Translations under genes and position numbers: made by a program
Notes under the pieces: model-generated
Told to the model about the DNA's origin: nothing
Database searches by the model: none
The model's input: only the letters and a program-made list of their open reading frames with translations
In this document: one piece after another, positions 8,437 through 16,743 of the stretch
How the letters are laid out: every line of letters starts with the position of its first letter
Numbering within the stretch: position 1 is the first letter of the stretch
Assembly (NCBI RefSeq): GCF_014197535.1
Contig: NZ_JACIFV010000042.1
Span: forward strand, 1 to 34,850
Reading direction: 5' to 3'
DNA from: Rhizobium aethiopicum
GTDB lineage: Bacteria; Pseudomonadota; Alphaproteobacteria; Rhizobiales; Rhizobiaceae
Length of the DNA: 34,850 bases

Positions 8437-8514
8437 TCCCTCGGTCGGCGCAATATGAAGACTGCCGTCCGCAGGCTTCAATGAGAATGGGAACGAAAAC
8501 CAGGAGTAACAACA

Positions 8515-9366
8515 ATGAAGACTTTGTGGAAGGCGCTCTGCGCCGCTGCGGTGATCGGGATGAGTATTCTGCCCGCCGGTGCGGAAGAGAAGACGATTAA
8601 TTTGGGCACGATGGCGTGGGAAGACCTGACGCCCATCACCGGCATCACCAAGAAGGTTCTCGAAGACGCCGGCTACACCGTGAAGGTGACCGAGTTCTCC
8701 GAATGGGGCATCGCCTATGCCGCTCTCGCCAAGGGCGATATCCAGGCTCTGACCTCGCAGACCGACTACGTGGCCCAGGACTATTGGGACAAGAACAAGA
8801 ACCGTCTCGAAAAGATTTCGCCGGTGTCGCACGGCCTCTATCAGGGCGTCGCTGTTCCGAAATATGTTCCGATCGACTCGCTCGAACAGCTCAATGAAAA
8901 CGCCGACAAGTTCGGCGGCAAGATCATCGGCATCGAACCGGGCGCCGGCCTGATGCGCGATACGGCGAATGCGGTCAAGGATTACGGCCTCAAGCTCCAG
9001 CTCGTCGAAGGCAGCACGGCCGCGATGACGGCGGCGCTGAAGTCCGCCTATGATCGCCAGGAGTGGATCGCGGTGACGATCTGGGAGCCGTCGTGGATGG
9101 TCCAGAAGTACGAGGTCAAGTACCTGAAGGATCCGAAGGGCGTCTTCCCGCCCCCGCAGAGCTACTACTGGATCGGTCACAAGGGCTTCTCCGAAGAATA
9201 TCCGCATGCCCGCGAAGTCATGGCCAGCGTCTACGTGCCGATCGCCGACATCACCACCATCAACGGTGAAGTCAAGGATGGCAAGACAATGGACCAGGCC
9301 GTGCAGGATTGGATCGGCGCTCACGCCGACCTGATCAAGCGTTGGGAAAACATCAAGAAGAAGTGA
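8515..9366 (+). CDS. Glycine-betaine/proline-type ABC transporter, periplasmic binding protein
   Basis: The protein has 283 residues with an N-terminal signal peptide ending near ILPAGAEE (about residue 24), so it is periplasmic. The mature part is an OpuAC/ProX-type quaternary-amine binding fold (PF04069) rich in tryptophan and tyrosine (MAWED, EWGIAY, YWD, IWEPSW), consistent with an aromatic cage for a cationic onium group. An AGGAG site precedes ATG 8515. A perfect hairpin separates it from the ATPase gene. Candidate ligands are glycine betaine, proline betaine, hydroxyproline betaine, carnitine or DMSP; the clustering with demethylase genes favours a catabolic rather than osmotic role. 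Confidence 0.92.
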   Translation: MKTLWKALCAAAVIGMSILPAGAEEKTINLGTMAWEDLTPITGITKKVLEDAGYTVKVTEFSEWGIAYAALAKGDIQALTSQTDYVAQDYWDKNKNRLEKISPVSHGLYQGVAVPKYVPIDSLEQLNENADKFGGKIIGIEPGAGLMRDTANAVKDYGLKLQLVEGSTAAMTAALKSAYDRQEWIAVTIWEPSWMVQKYEVKYLKDPKGVFPPPQSYYWIGHKGFSEEYPHAREVMASVYVPIADITTINGEVKDGKTMDQAVQDWIGAHADLIKRWENIKKK

Positions 9367-9374
9367 GCACCTCG

Positions 9375-9400
9375 TGGCCGCCCGAGCCGTCGGGCGGCCA
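9375..9400 (+). promoter_or_regulatory. Intercistronic hairpin between binding-protein and ATPase genes
   Basis: A perfect 11-base stem, TGGCCGCCCGA and TCGGGCGGCCA, with a GCCG loop begins eight bases after the binding-protein stop codon. No T-run follows. Hairpins at this position in ABC importer operons commonly stabilise the upstream message or terminate part of transcription, so that the binding protein is made in excess over the membrane parts. Confidence 0.7.
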
Positions 9401-9449
9401 TCTTGAAACCTAATGAGAAGCCAGCGTCATTGGCTCAAAGGGGATCGCC

Positions 9450-10541
9450 ATGAAAACCGTCAATATCGATGCCAAGGATGTCCTGATCGACTGCCAGTCC
9501 CTTTGGAAGGTCTTCGGGGGCAAGTCCGCTGCGGCGATGAAGTCGATCAAGGAGCGTGGTCTCGGCAAGAAAGAGGTCCTGCAGGAGTTCAATTGCGTCG
9601 TCGGCGTCTCCGATGCGAGCATTCAGGTGCGGCGCGGCGAAATCTTCTGCATCATGGGACTCTCGGGAAGCGGAAAATCGACGCTCATTCGCCTGCTCAA
9701 CAAGCTGATTACGCCGAGTTCCGGCAAGGTTCTCGTCAAGGGGCGCGACCTCGCCAGCCTGTCGCCGGTCGATCTCCGGCAGATGCGCGCCAAGAATATC
9801 GGCATGGTGTTTCAGAGCGTCGCTTTGCTGCCGCACCGGACAGTTCTGGAAAATGCGGCCTTCGGCCTCGAGGTCCAGGGAATTGCAAAGGCGGAGCGAA
9901 ACAAGACCGCCGCCGCCGCCCTCGAGAAAGTCGGCCTCGCCGACTGGGTGAGCCGCTATCCCAATGAGCTTTCCGGCGGCATGCAGCAACGCGTCGGGCT
10001 GGCCCGCGCCCTTGCCTCCGACCCCGAGATCATTCTGATGGACGAGCCGTTCAGCGCGCTCGACCCGCTGATCCGGCGCCAGCTTCAGGATGAATTCCGC
10101 CAGCTGACGAAAGCGCTCGGCAAGTCCGCGGTTTTCATTACCCATGATCTCGACGAGGCGATCCGCATTGGCGACCGCATCGCCATCATGAAGGACGGCG
10201 TCATCATCCAGACCGGCACGGCTGAAGAAATCATCCTCAACCCGGCCGACGCTTATGTGGCCGAGTTCGTCGCCGGCATATCCCGCCTGCATCTGATCAA
10301 GGCGCATTCCGTCATGCGCAGCGTTGCCGAATTTCAGCAGAGCGCTGCGAATTCGGATATAGCGTCGCTGGCGCGCACGACGCCGGACGCCGACATCGAC
10401 GAGCTCATCTCTTTGACGATGCAGTCGGACCGCGACGCCATAGCCGTTGTGGATAATGATCGGGTTGTCGGCGTGGTTACACCGCGCAGCCTCTTGATGG
10501 GTGTCAAGGGAACCTCCGCCCCCGATCTGACGGCGGCGTGA
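9450..10541 (+). CDS. Glycine-betaine-type ABC transporter, ATP-binding protein
   Basis: The 363-residue ATPase has Walker A at residues 70-78 (GLSGSGKST), the signature LSGGMQQRVGLARAL at about 175, Walker B ILMDEP plus D-loop SALDP, and the switch His in FITHDLDEA. The roughly 25 N-terminal residues before the core and the region about 290-363 containing a CBS-like element (SDRDAIAVVDNDRVVGVVTP) are as in ProV/OpuAA. CBS elements in this group sense ionic strength or nucleotides; here only about one CBS motif is visible. It energises uptake together with the two permeases that follow. A GGGGA ribosome site precedes ATG 9450. Confidence 0.94.
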   Translation: MKTVNIDAKDVLIDCQSLWKVFGGKSAAAMKSIKERGLGKKEVLQEFNCVVGVSDASIQVRRGEIFCIMGLSGSGKSTLIRLLNKLITPSSGKVLVKGRDLASLSPVDLRQMRAKNIGMVFQSVALLPHRTVLENAAFGLEVQGIAKAERNKTAAAALEKVGLADWVSRYPNELSGGMQQRVGLARALASDPEIILMDEPFSALDPLIRRQLQDEFRQLTKALGKSAVFITHDLDEAIRIGDRIAIMKDGVIIQTGTAEEIILNPADAYVAEFVAGISRLHLIKAHSVMRSVAEFQQSAANSDIASLARTTPDADIDELISLTMQSDRDAIAVVDNDRVVGVVTPRSLLMGVKGTSAPDLTAA

Positions 10542-10559
10542 CCCAGGGAGCTGATTGAC

Positions 10560-11408
10560 ATGGACAGTTCAGCCTTCACCGACCTTTTCGACGAATGGAC
10601 GGACTCCGCGCTCGAATGGGTGAGCGACAACGGGGAATTCCTGTTCGACTATATCAGACAGCTTCTTGAGGGTCTCTATGATGGGATTCTCTGGCTCCTG
10701 GAGCTTCCGCCGTTTTACGTGGTCGCCCTGATCGTGGCGCTGATCGGTTGGCGGGTGGTCAATGTCTGGTTCGCGCTCCTCAGCGGCGTCGCGCTGGCGC
10801 TCTGCTTTTCGATGGGACTGTGGCCGGAGACGATGAGCACGCTGGCTCTGGTCCTGACTGCCACCACGATCGCCTTGGCGATCGGCATTCCGATCGGCAT
10901 TGCCGCCGGCTTCTTCACGGCTCTCGATCACTTCATGGAGCCGGGCCTCGATCTCATCCAGACGATGCCGCCGTACATCTATCTGCTGCCGGCGATTGCC
11001 TTGCTCGGCTACGGGCCGGCGACGGCGCTGATCGCCACGGTGATCGTCGCCGTGCCGCCGGCCATCCGCCTGACCTCTCTCGGCATCCGCATGACGCCCA
11101 AGGAATTCATCGAGCTCGGCGAGGCGCTGGGAATGACGCCGGGGAAGATGTTCTTCAAGATCCGTCTTCCCTTTGCACTGCCGAGCATCATGGCGGGCAT
11201 CAACCAGAGCCTGATGATGGCTTTCGGTATGGTCGTCATCGCCGGCATCGTCGGCTCCGGCGGGCTCGGAGAGACGATCTATGGCGCGATCAGGACGCTC
11301 GATATCGCGACCTCGATCAATGCCGCGATCGCAATCGTGGTACTGACCATGGTGATTGACCGGATAACCCAGAGTGCTGCCCGCCTGGGAACAGGGAGGA
11401 AGTCATGA
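10560..11408 (+). CDS. Glycine-betaine-type ABC transporter, permease 1
   Basis: This 282-residue inner-membrane protein of the ProW/OpuAB type has several hydrophobic segments and the EAA loop that docks on the ATPase, around ELGEALGMTPGKMFFKIRLP (residues about 184-203). The N-terminal 45 residues are acidic and amphipathic. The closing GIVGSGGLG segment is typical. It starts 18 bases after the ATPase gene and overlaps the second permease by ATGA. It is related to, but clearly diverged from, the next gene. Confidence 0.93.
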   Translation: MDSSAFTDLFDEWTDSALEWVSDNGEFLFDYIRQLLEGLYDGILWLLELPPFYVVALIVALIGWRVVNVWFALLSGVALALCFSMGLWPETMSTLALVLTATTIALAIGIPIGIAAGFFTALDHFMEPGLDLIQTMPPYIYLLPAIALLGYGPATALIATVIVAVPPAIRLTSLGIRMTPKEFIELGEALGMTPGKMFFKIRLPFALPSIMAGINQSLMMAFGMVVIAGIVGSGGLGETIYGAIRTLDIATSINAAIAIVVLTMVIDRITQSAARLGTGRKS

Positions 11409-12256
11409 ATCCTGCGGACCTGCAGTTTTCGCCGGGCGCTTTCCTGGCCCCGGCCGTCGATTGGCTCAACACCAATCTTCATCCGCTGTTTGCGGCCATC
11501 AGCACCGTGGTCGAAACGGTCCTGTCGGCAATCGAAGCTGCACTCCTCTTCGTGCCGCCTTATGCTCTGATCGCCATCATCGTCCTGCTGGCATTCTTCG
11601 CCGTCAGCCTGCGCGCCGCCATCCTCGCCGGCCTTTGCCTCGGCTTCTGCCTTCTTGTCGGGCTGTGGACGGCGTCGATGCAGACGCTTTCGCTGGTGAC
11701 CGTCGCCGTCGCGATTTCCGTTCTCATCGCCTTCCCGATCGGTGTGCTTTGCTCGCGCTACAAGACATTGGAGGCTGTGGTGCGCCCGGTTCTCGACGTG
11801 ATGCAGACCGTGCCGCCATGGGTCTATCTCATTCCGGCGGTGATGATCTTCAGCCTCGGGCGCGTGCCGGCCATCATCGCCACGATCGTCTACGGCATTC
11901 CGCCGATGCTGCGCCTGACGACGCTGGCCTTTAACCAGGTGCCGAAGGTATTCATCGAGCTCGGCAGCGCCATCGGCGCACCGCCTCGCTCGATCCTCTG
12001 GAAGATCGAAATGCCGCTCGCCAAGCAGACGCTGCTCGTCGGCCTCAATCAATGCATCCTTCTGTCGCTTGCGATGGTGGTGCTCGCCGGCCTCGTCGGC
12101 GCCGGCGGTCTCGGCGCGGAAGTGACGCGGGGCCTGACGCGCATGGAGATGGGGCTCGGCCTCAGAGCAGGCTTGGCGATCGTCGCAGTCGCTCTTCTGC
12201 TCGACCGACTGTCCCGCGGCCTGCTCGACCGCGACAGGATACCGAAGGCGAGATGA
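11405..12256 (+). CDS. Glycine-betaine-type ABC transporter, permease 2
   Basis: The 283-residue second permease is of the same family. It has the matching EAA loop ELGSAIGAPPRSILWKIEMP, the VMQTVPPWVYLIPA segment corresponding to LIQTMPPYIYLLPA in permease 1, and a GLVGAGGLG end. The two can be aligned over nearly their full length but differ at most positions, so they look like an old tandem duplication that now forms a heterodimeric channel; most ProU-type systems use one permease as a homodimer. The start codon lies within the stop of permease 1, which favours equal synthesis. Confidence 0.93.
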   Translation: MNPADLQFSPGAFLAPAVDWLNTNLHPLFAAISTVVETVLSAIEAALLFVPPYALIAIIVLLAFFAVSLRAAILAGLCLGFCLLVGLWTASMQTLSLVTVAVAISVLIAFPIGVLCSRYKTLEAVVRPVLDVMQTVPPWVYLIPAVMIFSLGRVPAIIATIVYGIPPMLRLTTLAFNQVPKVFIELGSAIGAPPRSILWKIEMPLAKQTLLVGLNQCILLSLAMVVLAGLVGAGGLGAEVTRGLTRMEMGLGLRAGLAIVAVALLLDRLSRGLLDRDRIPKAR

Positions 12257-12272
12257 GGAGGGAGGGTAGAGG

Positions 12273-13271
12273 ATGAGAAACAGCTTCTTCTGCATTGATG
12301 CGCATACTTGCGGTAACCCTGTTCGTCTCGTCGCCGGCGGCGGCCCGTTGCTGCCGCATGCGCCGATCAGCGAGCGCCGGGAGATTTTCGTCCGCGACCA
12401 TGACTGGGTGCGCAAGGCGCTGATGTTCGAGCCGAGGGGGCATGACATCATGTCGGGTTCGATCATCTATCCCGCCTATCGGCCCGATTGCGACTTCGCC
12501 GTGCTGTTCATCGAGGTAAGCGGCTGCCTGCCGATGTGCGGCGCCGGCACCATCGGCACCGTGACCGCCGCGATCGAGGAAGGGCTGATCAAGCCGCGCG
12601 AGACTGGAAGGGTCGCGATCGAAACGCCGGCGGGCAGGGTCGACGTCACCTATGAGGAGAAGGATGGATATGTCGATTCCGTCCGTCTCCACAATGTCGC
12701 GAGCTATCTTCATGACGCCGATGTCGCGGTGGATGTGCCCGGAATAGGTCGCCTGCGCGTCGATATTTCCTATGGCGGCAACTATTATGCAGTCGTCGAG
12801 CCGCAGGAGAACTGGAGCGGGCTCGACGGCATGAGCGCATCCGATATCGTCGCCTGCAGCCAGAGGCTCAGGCATGCGCTTGCCGGTGTCTGCAATCCCG
12901 TTCATCCCGATGATGCCAGGATATCGGGCGTGCATCACGCGATCTGGTGCGATCGTCCCGTCAACGACGTGTCGGACGGGCGCTGCGCGGTCTTCTACGG
13001 CGAGAAGGCGATAGATCGCTCGCCGGGCGGTACCGGCACATCGGCGCGCATGGCGCAGCTGCATGGAAAGGGACGACTTACCGTCGGGTCGAGCTACCGT
13101 CATGAAAGCCTGATCGGAACCATCTTCGAGGGCCGTGTGGAGGCCGAGGCAAACATCGGGCCTTATCGCGGCATCCTCCCGAGCATCGGAGGCTGGGCGC
13201 GGGTCATCGGCCACAACACCATTTTTGTTGACGACCGCGATCCGCTGGCGCACGGTTTTCAGATCAGATGA
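12273..13271 (+). CDS. Proline racemase / 4-hydroxyproline 2-epimerase homologue with altered active site
   Basis: The 332-residue protein has the full family layout and closely resembles bacterial 4-hydroxyproline epimerases: FCIDAHTCGNPVRLV near the start, FEPRGHDIMSGS, YGGNYYAVVEPQEN, VFYGEKAIDRSP and a C-terminal NTIFVDDRDPLAHGFQ. Normal epimerases use two cysteines, in MCGHG and SPCGTGTS. Here the first is kept (C89), but the neighbouring His is Ala (A91, codon 12543-12545) and the second Cys is Gly (G252, codon 13026-13028). Two-base racemisation is therefore unlikely; the Cys/Thr dehydratases and Ser/Cys variants of the superfamily show that such changes can mark a new reaction. A bulkier, N-methylated substrate, a one-base reaction or loss of activity are all open. 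A strong ribosome site, GGAGGGAGGG, lies just upstream. Confidence 0.9.
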   Translation: MRNSFFCIDAHTCGNPVRLVAGGGPLLPHAPISERREIFVRDHDWVRKALMFEPRGHDIMSGSIIYPAYRPDCDFAVLFIEVSGCLPMCGAGTIGTVTAAIEEGLIKPRETGRVAIETPAGRVDVTYEEKDGYVDSVRLHNVASYLHDADVAVDVPGIGRLRVDISYGGNYYAVVEPQENWSGLDGMSASDIVACSQRLRHALAGVCNPVHPDDARISGVHHAIWCDRPVNDVSDGRCAVFYGEKAIDRSPGGTGTSARMAQLHGKGRLTVGSSYRHESLIGTIFEGRVEAEANIGPYRGILPSIGGWARVIGHNTIFVDDRDPLAHGFQIR

Positions 13272-14314
13272 GCGCGTTCAGGAACGGTGATGAGATGAAT
13301 ATGCGACCTGGGCAGCATCGGCAGGCAGACGGCGCCGCGAAACCCACCGCCCGGCTCAAGGTTGGATTCGTTCTGTCGCGGTCGTTCACGCTGTCCGCCT
13401 TCGCGCTGTTCGTGGATACGCTGCGGCTTGCCAGCGACGAGCAGGACCGTTCCGGAAGAGTACTTGCCGACTGGCAGGTGATCGGCAGCACGCGGCACCT
13501 GATCACTTCGAGCTGCGGCGTCCAGGTCGCTCCGACGTCGGACTTCGTCGATCCCGCACGCTTCGACTATATCGCCGTCGTCGGCGGCCTTCTGAGCGTG
13601 GAGAACCCCGTCGACCAGCAGACCATCACCTTCCTCAAGCAGGCGGATGCCAAGAAGGTGCCGCTGATCGGCGTGTGCACCGGTACGTTCATCCTTGCCG
13701 CGGCGGGGCTGATGAAGCGGCATGAATCCTGCGTCAGCTGGCTGCATTACAAGGAGTTCCGCGAGCGGTTCCCCGAACTCAGCGTTCGCTCCGACCGGCT
13801 TTTCAATCTCGATCGCCAGCGCGGATCCTGCGCCGGCGGCAGCAGCAGTGCCGATATGGCGGCGCTGCTGGTCAGGAAATACATCAGCCGCGATGCCGAA
13901 CGGAATGCGCTTGAAGTGCTGCAGATCGAGAAGGCCCGCGCTCCGGCCGACATTCAGCCCCGGCGTCCGCTCTACGACGATTATGACGATGCCCGCGTCA
14001 AGGCGGCGATGATTACCATGGAGCAGTTCGTCGACGGCAGCATGCCGATCGAGAAGCTTGCCGCCATGGTCGGGCTCTCCAGGCGGCAGCTGGAGAGGAT
14101 CTTCATCGAGAAGACCGGTATGTCGCCCGCCAAGGCCTATAATCGCGTCCGCATGGAACGGGCAAAATCGATCCTCGCCCAGTCGAAGGCGCCGCTGATC
14201 GAGATCGCGCTCGATGTCGGCTTTGAAAACGCCTCGCAGTTCACGAGAACGTTCAAGCGCACATTCGGGCAGACGCCCTCGCAGCATCGCGCCGCGGCTT
14301 TGAGAGCGCACTGA
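13268..14314 (+). CDS. GlxA/GbdR-like AraC-family transcriptional regulator
   Basis: The start at 13268 overlaps the epimerase-homologue stop as ATGA (348 residues); ATG 13295 is an alternative start. Residues about 28-200 form a DJ-1/PfpI-like domain, with the nucleophile-elbow segment GVCTGTFILAAAG. Residues about 240-345 form the double helix-turn-helix AraC domain (IEKLAAMVGLSRRQLERIF and IEIALDVGFENASQFTRTF). This architecture is shared with GbdR and related activators of choline, glycine betaine and carnitine catabolism. It is the last gene of the operon and faces the Rieske operon tail to tail, only 13 bases from the end of the DddP-like gene. It probably activates one or both operons in response to the betaine or an intermediate. 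Confidence 0.9.
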   Translation: MSAFRNGDEMNMRPGQHRQADGAAKPTARLKVGFVLSRSFTLSAFALFVDTLRLASDEQDRSGRVLADWQVIGSTRHLITSSCGVQVAPTSDFVDPARFDYIAVVGGLLSVENPVDQQTITFLKQADAKKVPLIGVCTGTFILAAAGLMKRHESCVSWLHYKEFRERFPELSVRSDRLFNLDRQRGSCAGGSSSADMAALLVRKYISRDAERNALEVLQIEKARAPADIQPRRPLYDDYDDARVKAAMITMEQFVDGSMPIEKLAAMVGLSRRQLERIFIEKTGMSPAKAYNRVRMERAKSILAQSKAPLIEIALDVGFENASQFTRTFKRTFGQTPSQHRAAALRAH

Positions 14315-14327
14315 ACGCAGCAACCTT

Positions 14328-15607
14328 TCAGATCTCTTCCCAGGGAAAGCTGTCCAGCCGCTCCGCGCCCGTCGCTGTGACCAGGGCCTGGGTTTCCAGC
14401 TTGATGCTTTCGGAGCCGGCCTCGGCGATCAGGCTTTCGACGTTCAGCACCATGCCTTCCTCGATGATGCCGGTGAAATCGGGATCGAAATCCGGATGCA
14501 GCAGCACTCCCGGCCACTCATCCGCCATGCCGGTTCCGTGCAGGGCGAGGGTGTAGCGATAGGCTGGTATTTCTCAGGAATCTGCCACGACAGCTCGTTG
14601 AATTCGCCGAAGGTCATTCCCGGCCGAATGACGGAAAGATTGTGCTCGATCTGAGCCCTGGCTGCGGCGTAAAGCGCCTTCTGCTTGGCGTTCATGGCGA
14701 CATGGCCCGCCGTCCATGAGCGCGAGAGATCCGCGCAATAGCCGTAGGGGCCGATCATGTCGGTATCGAAGGAGATCATCTCGCCGCGCTTGACGACATA
14801 GTCCGAACATTCCTGATACCAGGGATTGGTTCTCGGACCCGCGGTCAGCAGCTTGGTTTCAAGCCACTCGCCGCCGCTGCGCGCATTTTCGAAGTGCAGC
14901 TCGGCCCAAATCTCGCGCTCGGTGCGGCCGGGCTCGGAAATCTCGTACATCCGCGCCATGCCGGCTTCGCAGACGCGGATCGTCCACCGCATCAGCTCGA
15001 TTTCCTCGGCGCTCTTGATCGACCGCGCCCGTTCGGCCAGTTCCTGGCCGTCGAGCAGCGTCAATCCGCGTTCTCTGAGTTCGAAAGCGCCCGCCGGCTC
15101 GAGCCGGTCCACCGCGATGCGCCTGTTGCCGCCATCGCCGGTGGCAAGGGCGGTGATCTCGTCGGCCCAGGCTTTCATGCGCGGCTCCATCAGGTTTCCC
15201 GCCGTGAAGAATATCCACGACTTCGCCGGCCGGACCTCGTCGATGCCGGGCAGCCCGTCATTGACGTGTTCGGCGCCTTCGAATTCGAACAGGATCGCCG
15301 GGCCATCGGCGAGGATCAGGGCGTAGCGCGACGGATTGTGCATCGTCCATATGCTCATATTCGACGAGTCGAAAGCATATCGGATGTTGACGGGATCGTA
15401 GAGCAACAGGGCGCCGCAATCCCATTCACGCATCTTCAAGCGCAGCCGCTCCAGCCGGTAGCGGCGCGCCCGGTCGAGCGTTGCGGCCGGCACGGGGCTG
15501 ATCAAAGGCCGGTCAGCTCCCTCTGGATTGAGATAGGCCTGCTTTCTCTCGTCCTTGAAAACCGTCGAGCCGGACGGCTCGGTGGAACAGCTTTCGTCTC
15601 GCAGCAT
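14328..15607 (-). pseudogene. DddP-like M24 metallohydrolase/lyase, frameshifted
   Basis: Read from ATG 15607 (AGGAAGG ten bases upstream; an in-frame TTG at 15616 is too close to it), the frame runs about 348 residues to EKYQ and then leaves the family pattern. From about 14563 the family continues in another frame with YRYTLALHGTGMADEWPG and on to the stop at 14328. Restoring one base near 14563-14566 gives about 426 residues. The protein resembles DddP, an M24 (creatinase/aminopeptidase P fold) DMSP lyase: YDPVNIRYAFDSSNM, GGEWLETKLLTAGPRTNPW, and metal-ligand aspartates D281, D283 and D293 in FDTDMIGPYGYCAD. The frameshift removes the His and two Glu ligands that lie downstream. It is either a real mutation or a sequencing error. 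An ectoine-hydrolase or creatinase-like role is an alternative. Confidence 0.82.
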
Positions 15608-15654
15608 CCGAGGCAATCCTTCCTGTCCGTGAATGGGGGTGGGGTGAGCGACGC

Positions 15655-16743
15655 TCAGCGCTCGATGACGAGATCGCTGAGCGGCTTGGAGCAGCAGGGC
15701 AGGAAGAAGCCGGCGTCGATCTCGCGTTGCCGGATACCGCCCTTATGGTTCATCTCCACCGAGCCGGAGACAAGCTTCGACTTGCAGGTCCCGCAGACCC
15801 CGTTCGAACACGAGGAGGGCAGGCGGACGCTGCCTCTCTTTGCCGCGGCAAGCACGGTCTGGTCTGTTGGGACTTCCAAGGTCTTGTTCTGTTTCGCGAA
15901 TTCGACCTGGAAAGTCCTCGCCGCCGGCTGTGCTTCGACGTCGAGGCCCGGCTCGTCGATGACCGCGGCGTCGAAGCTCTCTTCGATATAGTTTTCTGCC
16001 GGGACGCCCAGAGCCGCCGTGATCGAACGCGCCGCCGCCATGAACGGCGCGGGACCGCAGCACATGACGACGCGTTCGGCGATGTCGGGAACGGCAAGCT
16101 TGAGGAATTCCGGCGAGATCCGGCCGGTCAGCCCTGGCCATGATAATTCGCCGGCGACCGTCTCGGGAAGAAATTGGAGACGCAGTCCCTTCATCCTCGC
16201 TGCGAGCCCCGAAAGGTCGTGGCGAAAGATCAGATCGGCAGGCGTTCTCGCCGCGTGCAGGAAGACGATGTCCGACGCTTCGTAGCGGTCTGCCAGGTCA
16301 CGTGTGATCGACATGACAGGCGTGATGCCCGAACCTCCGGAGAGGAGCAGAAGCTTGATCTTCTCGCCCTTGGGCCGGATGAAATGACCAAGCGGTCCCT
16401 GACCCTTGACGGTCATGCCTGGCGCCATGTGGTCGTGGAGCCAGTTCGATATCCTGCCGCCGGGAACACGCTTGACCGTCACCGTAAAGGCATTGCTTCG
16501 ATGGGGCGACGACGAGATGCTGTAGCACCGCGCCTCGCCATCCGAACCGCTGGGGAAGTCGAACAGAAAGTACTGGCCGGCATCGAAGTGGAAATGCTTG
16601 CCTTCGGGAGACGCGAACGTGAAGCTTTTCACGTCATGCGTCTCCTGATGGACGTCGAGACAGACGAGGGTCTCGTCAGTCTCCGGATCCCAGACCTGCT
16701 GCGCGCTCTGACCTAGACGCATGGATGTGAGATCAATACCCAT
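15655..16743 (-). CDS. gbcB: Ferredoxin/flavin reductase component of Rieske demethylase (GbcB-like)
   Basis: The start at ATG 16743 overlaps the end of the Rieske gene by 11 bases and gives 362 residues; ATG 16722 is also possible, and further upstream starts would run deep into the neighbouring gene. An FNR-type flavin and NAD domain comes first (RCYSISSSP flavin motif, GGSGITPVMSI nucleotide motif, VMCCGPAPFM). A plant-type [2Fe-2S] ferredoxin domain ends the protein, with SCSNGVCGTCKSKL and a later Cys in FFLPCCSKP. It passes electrons from NAD(P)H to the adjacent oxygenase. The order and fusion match GbcB of glycine betaine demethylase and the reductases of stachydrine-type demethylases. 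Confidence 0.92.
   Translation of the reverse strand: MGIDLTSMRLGQSAQQVWDPETDETLVCLDVHQETHDVKSFTFASPEGKHFHFDAGQYFLFDFPSGSDGEARCYSISSSPHRSNAFTVTVKRVPGGRISNWLHDHMAPGMTVKGQGPLGHFIRPKGEKIKLLLLSGGSGITPVMSITRDLADRYEASDIVFLHAARTPADLIFRHDLSGLAARMKGLRLQFLPETVAGELSWPGLTGRISPEFLKLAVPDIAERVVMCCGPAPFMAAARSITAALGVPAENYIEESFDAAVIDEPGLDVEAQPAARTFQVEFAKQNKTLEVPTDQTVLAAAKRGSVRLPSSCSNGVCGTCKSKLVSGSVEMNHKGGIRQREIDAGFFLPCCSKPLSDLVIER

Noticed and set aside
7027..9324. A very long minus-strand open frame (about 765 codons) opposite the ALDH end, FAD oxidase and binding-protein genes
   Set aside because: It is a shadow of high-GC codon bias on the plus-strand genes; the plus-strand products have clear family motifs and ribosome sites, and the antisense translation resembles no family and runs across gene boundaries.
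14328..14528. A separate small gene encoding the 66-residue segment beginning MADEWPGVLL
   Set aside because: Its sequence is the C-terminal continuation of the DddP-like protein in another frame, so it is treated as part of the frameshifted gene, not an independent gene.
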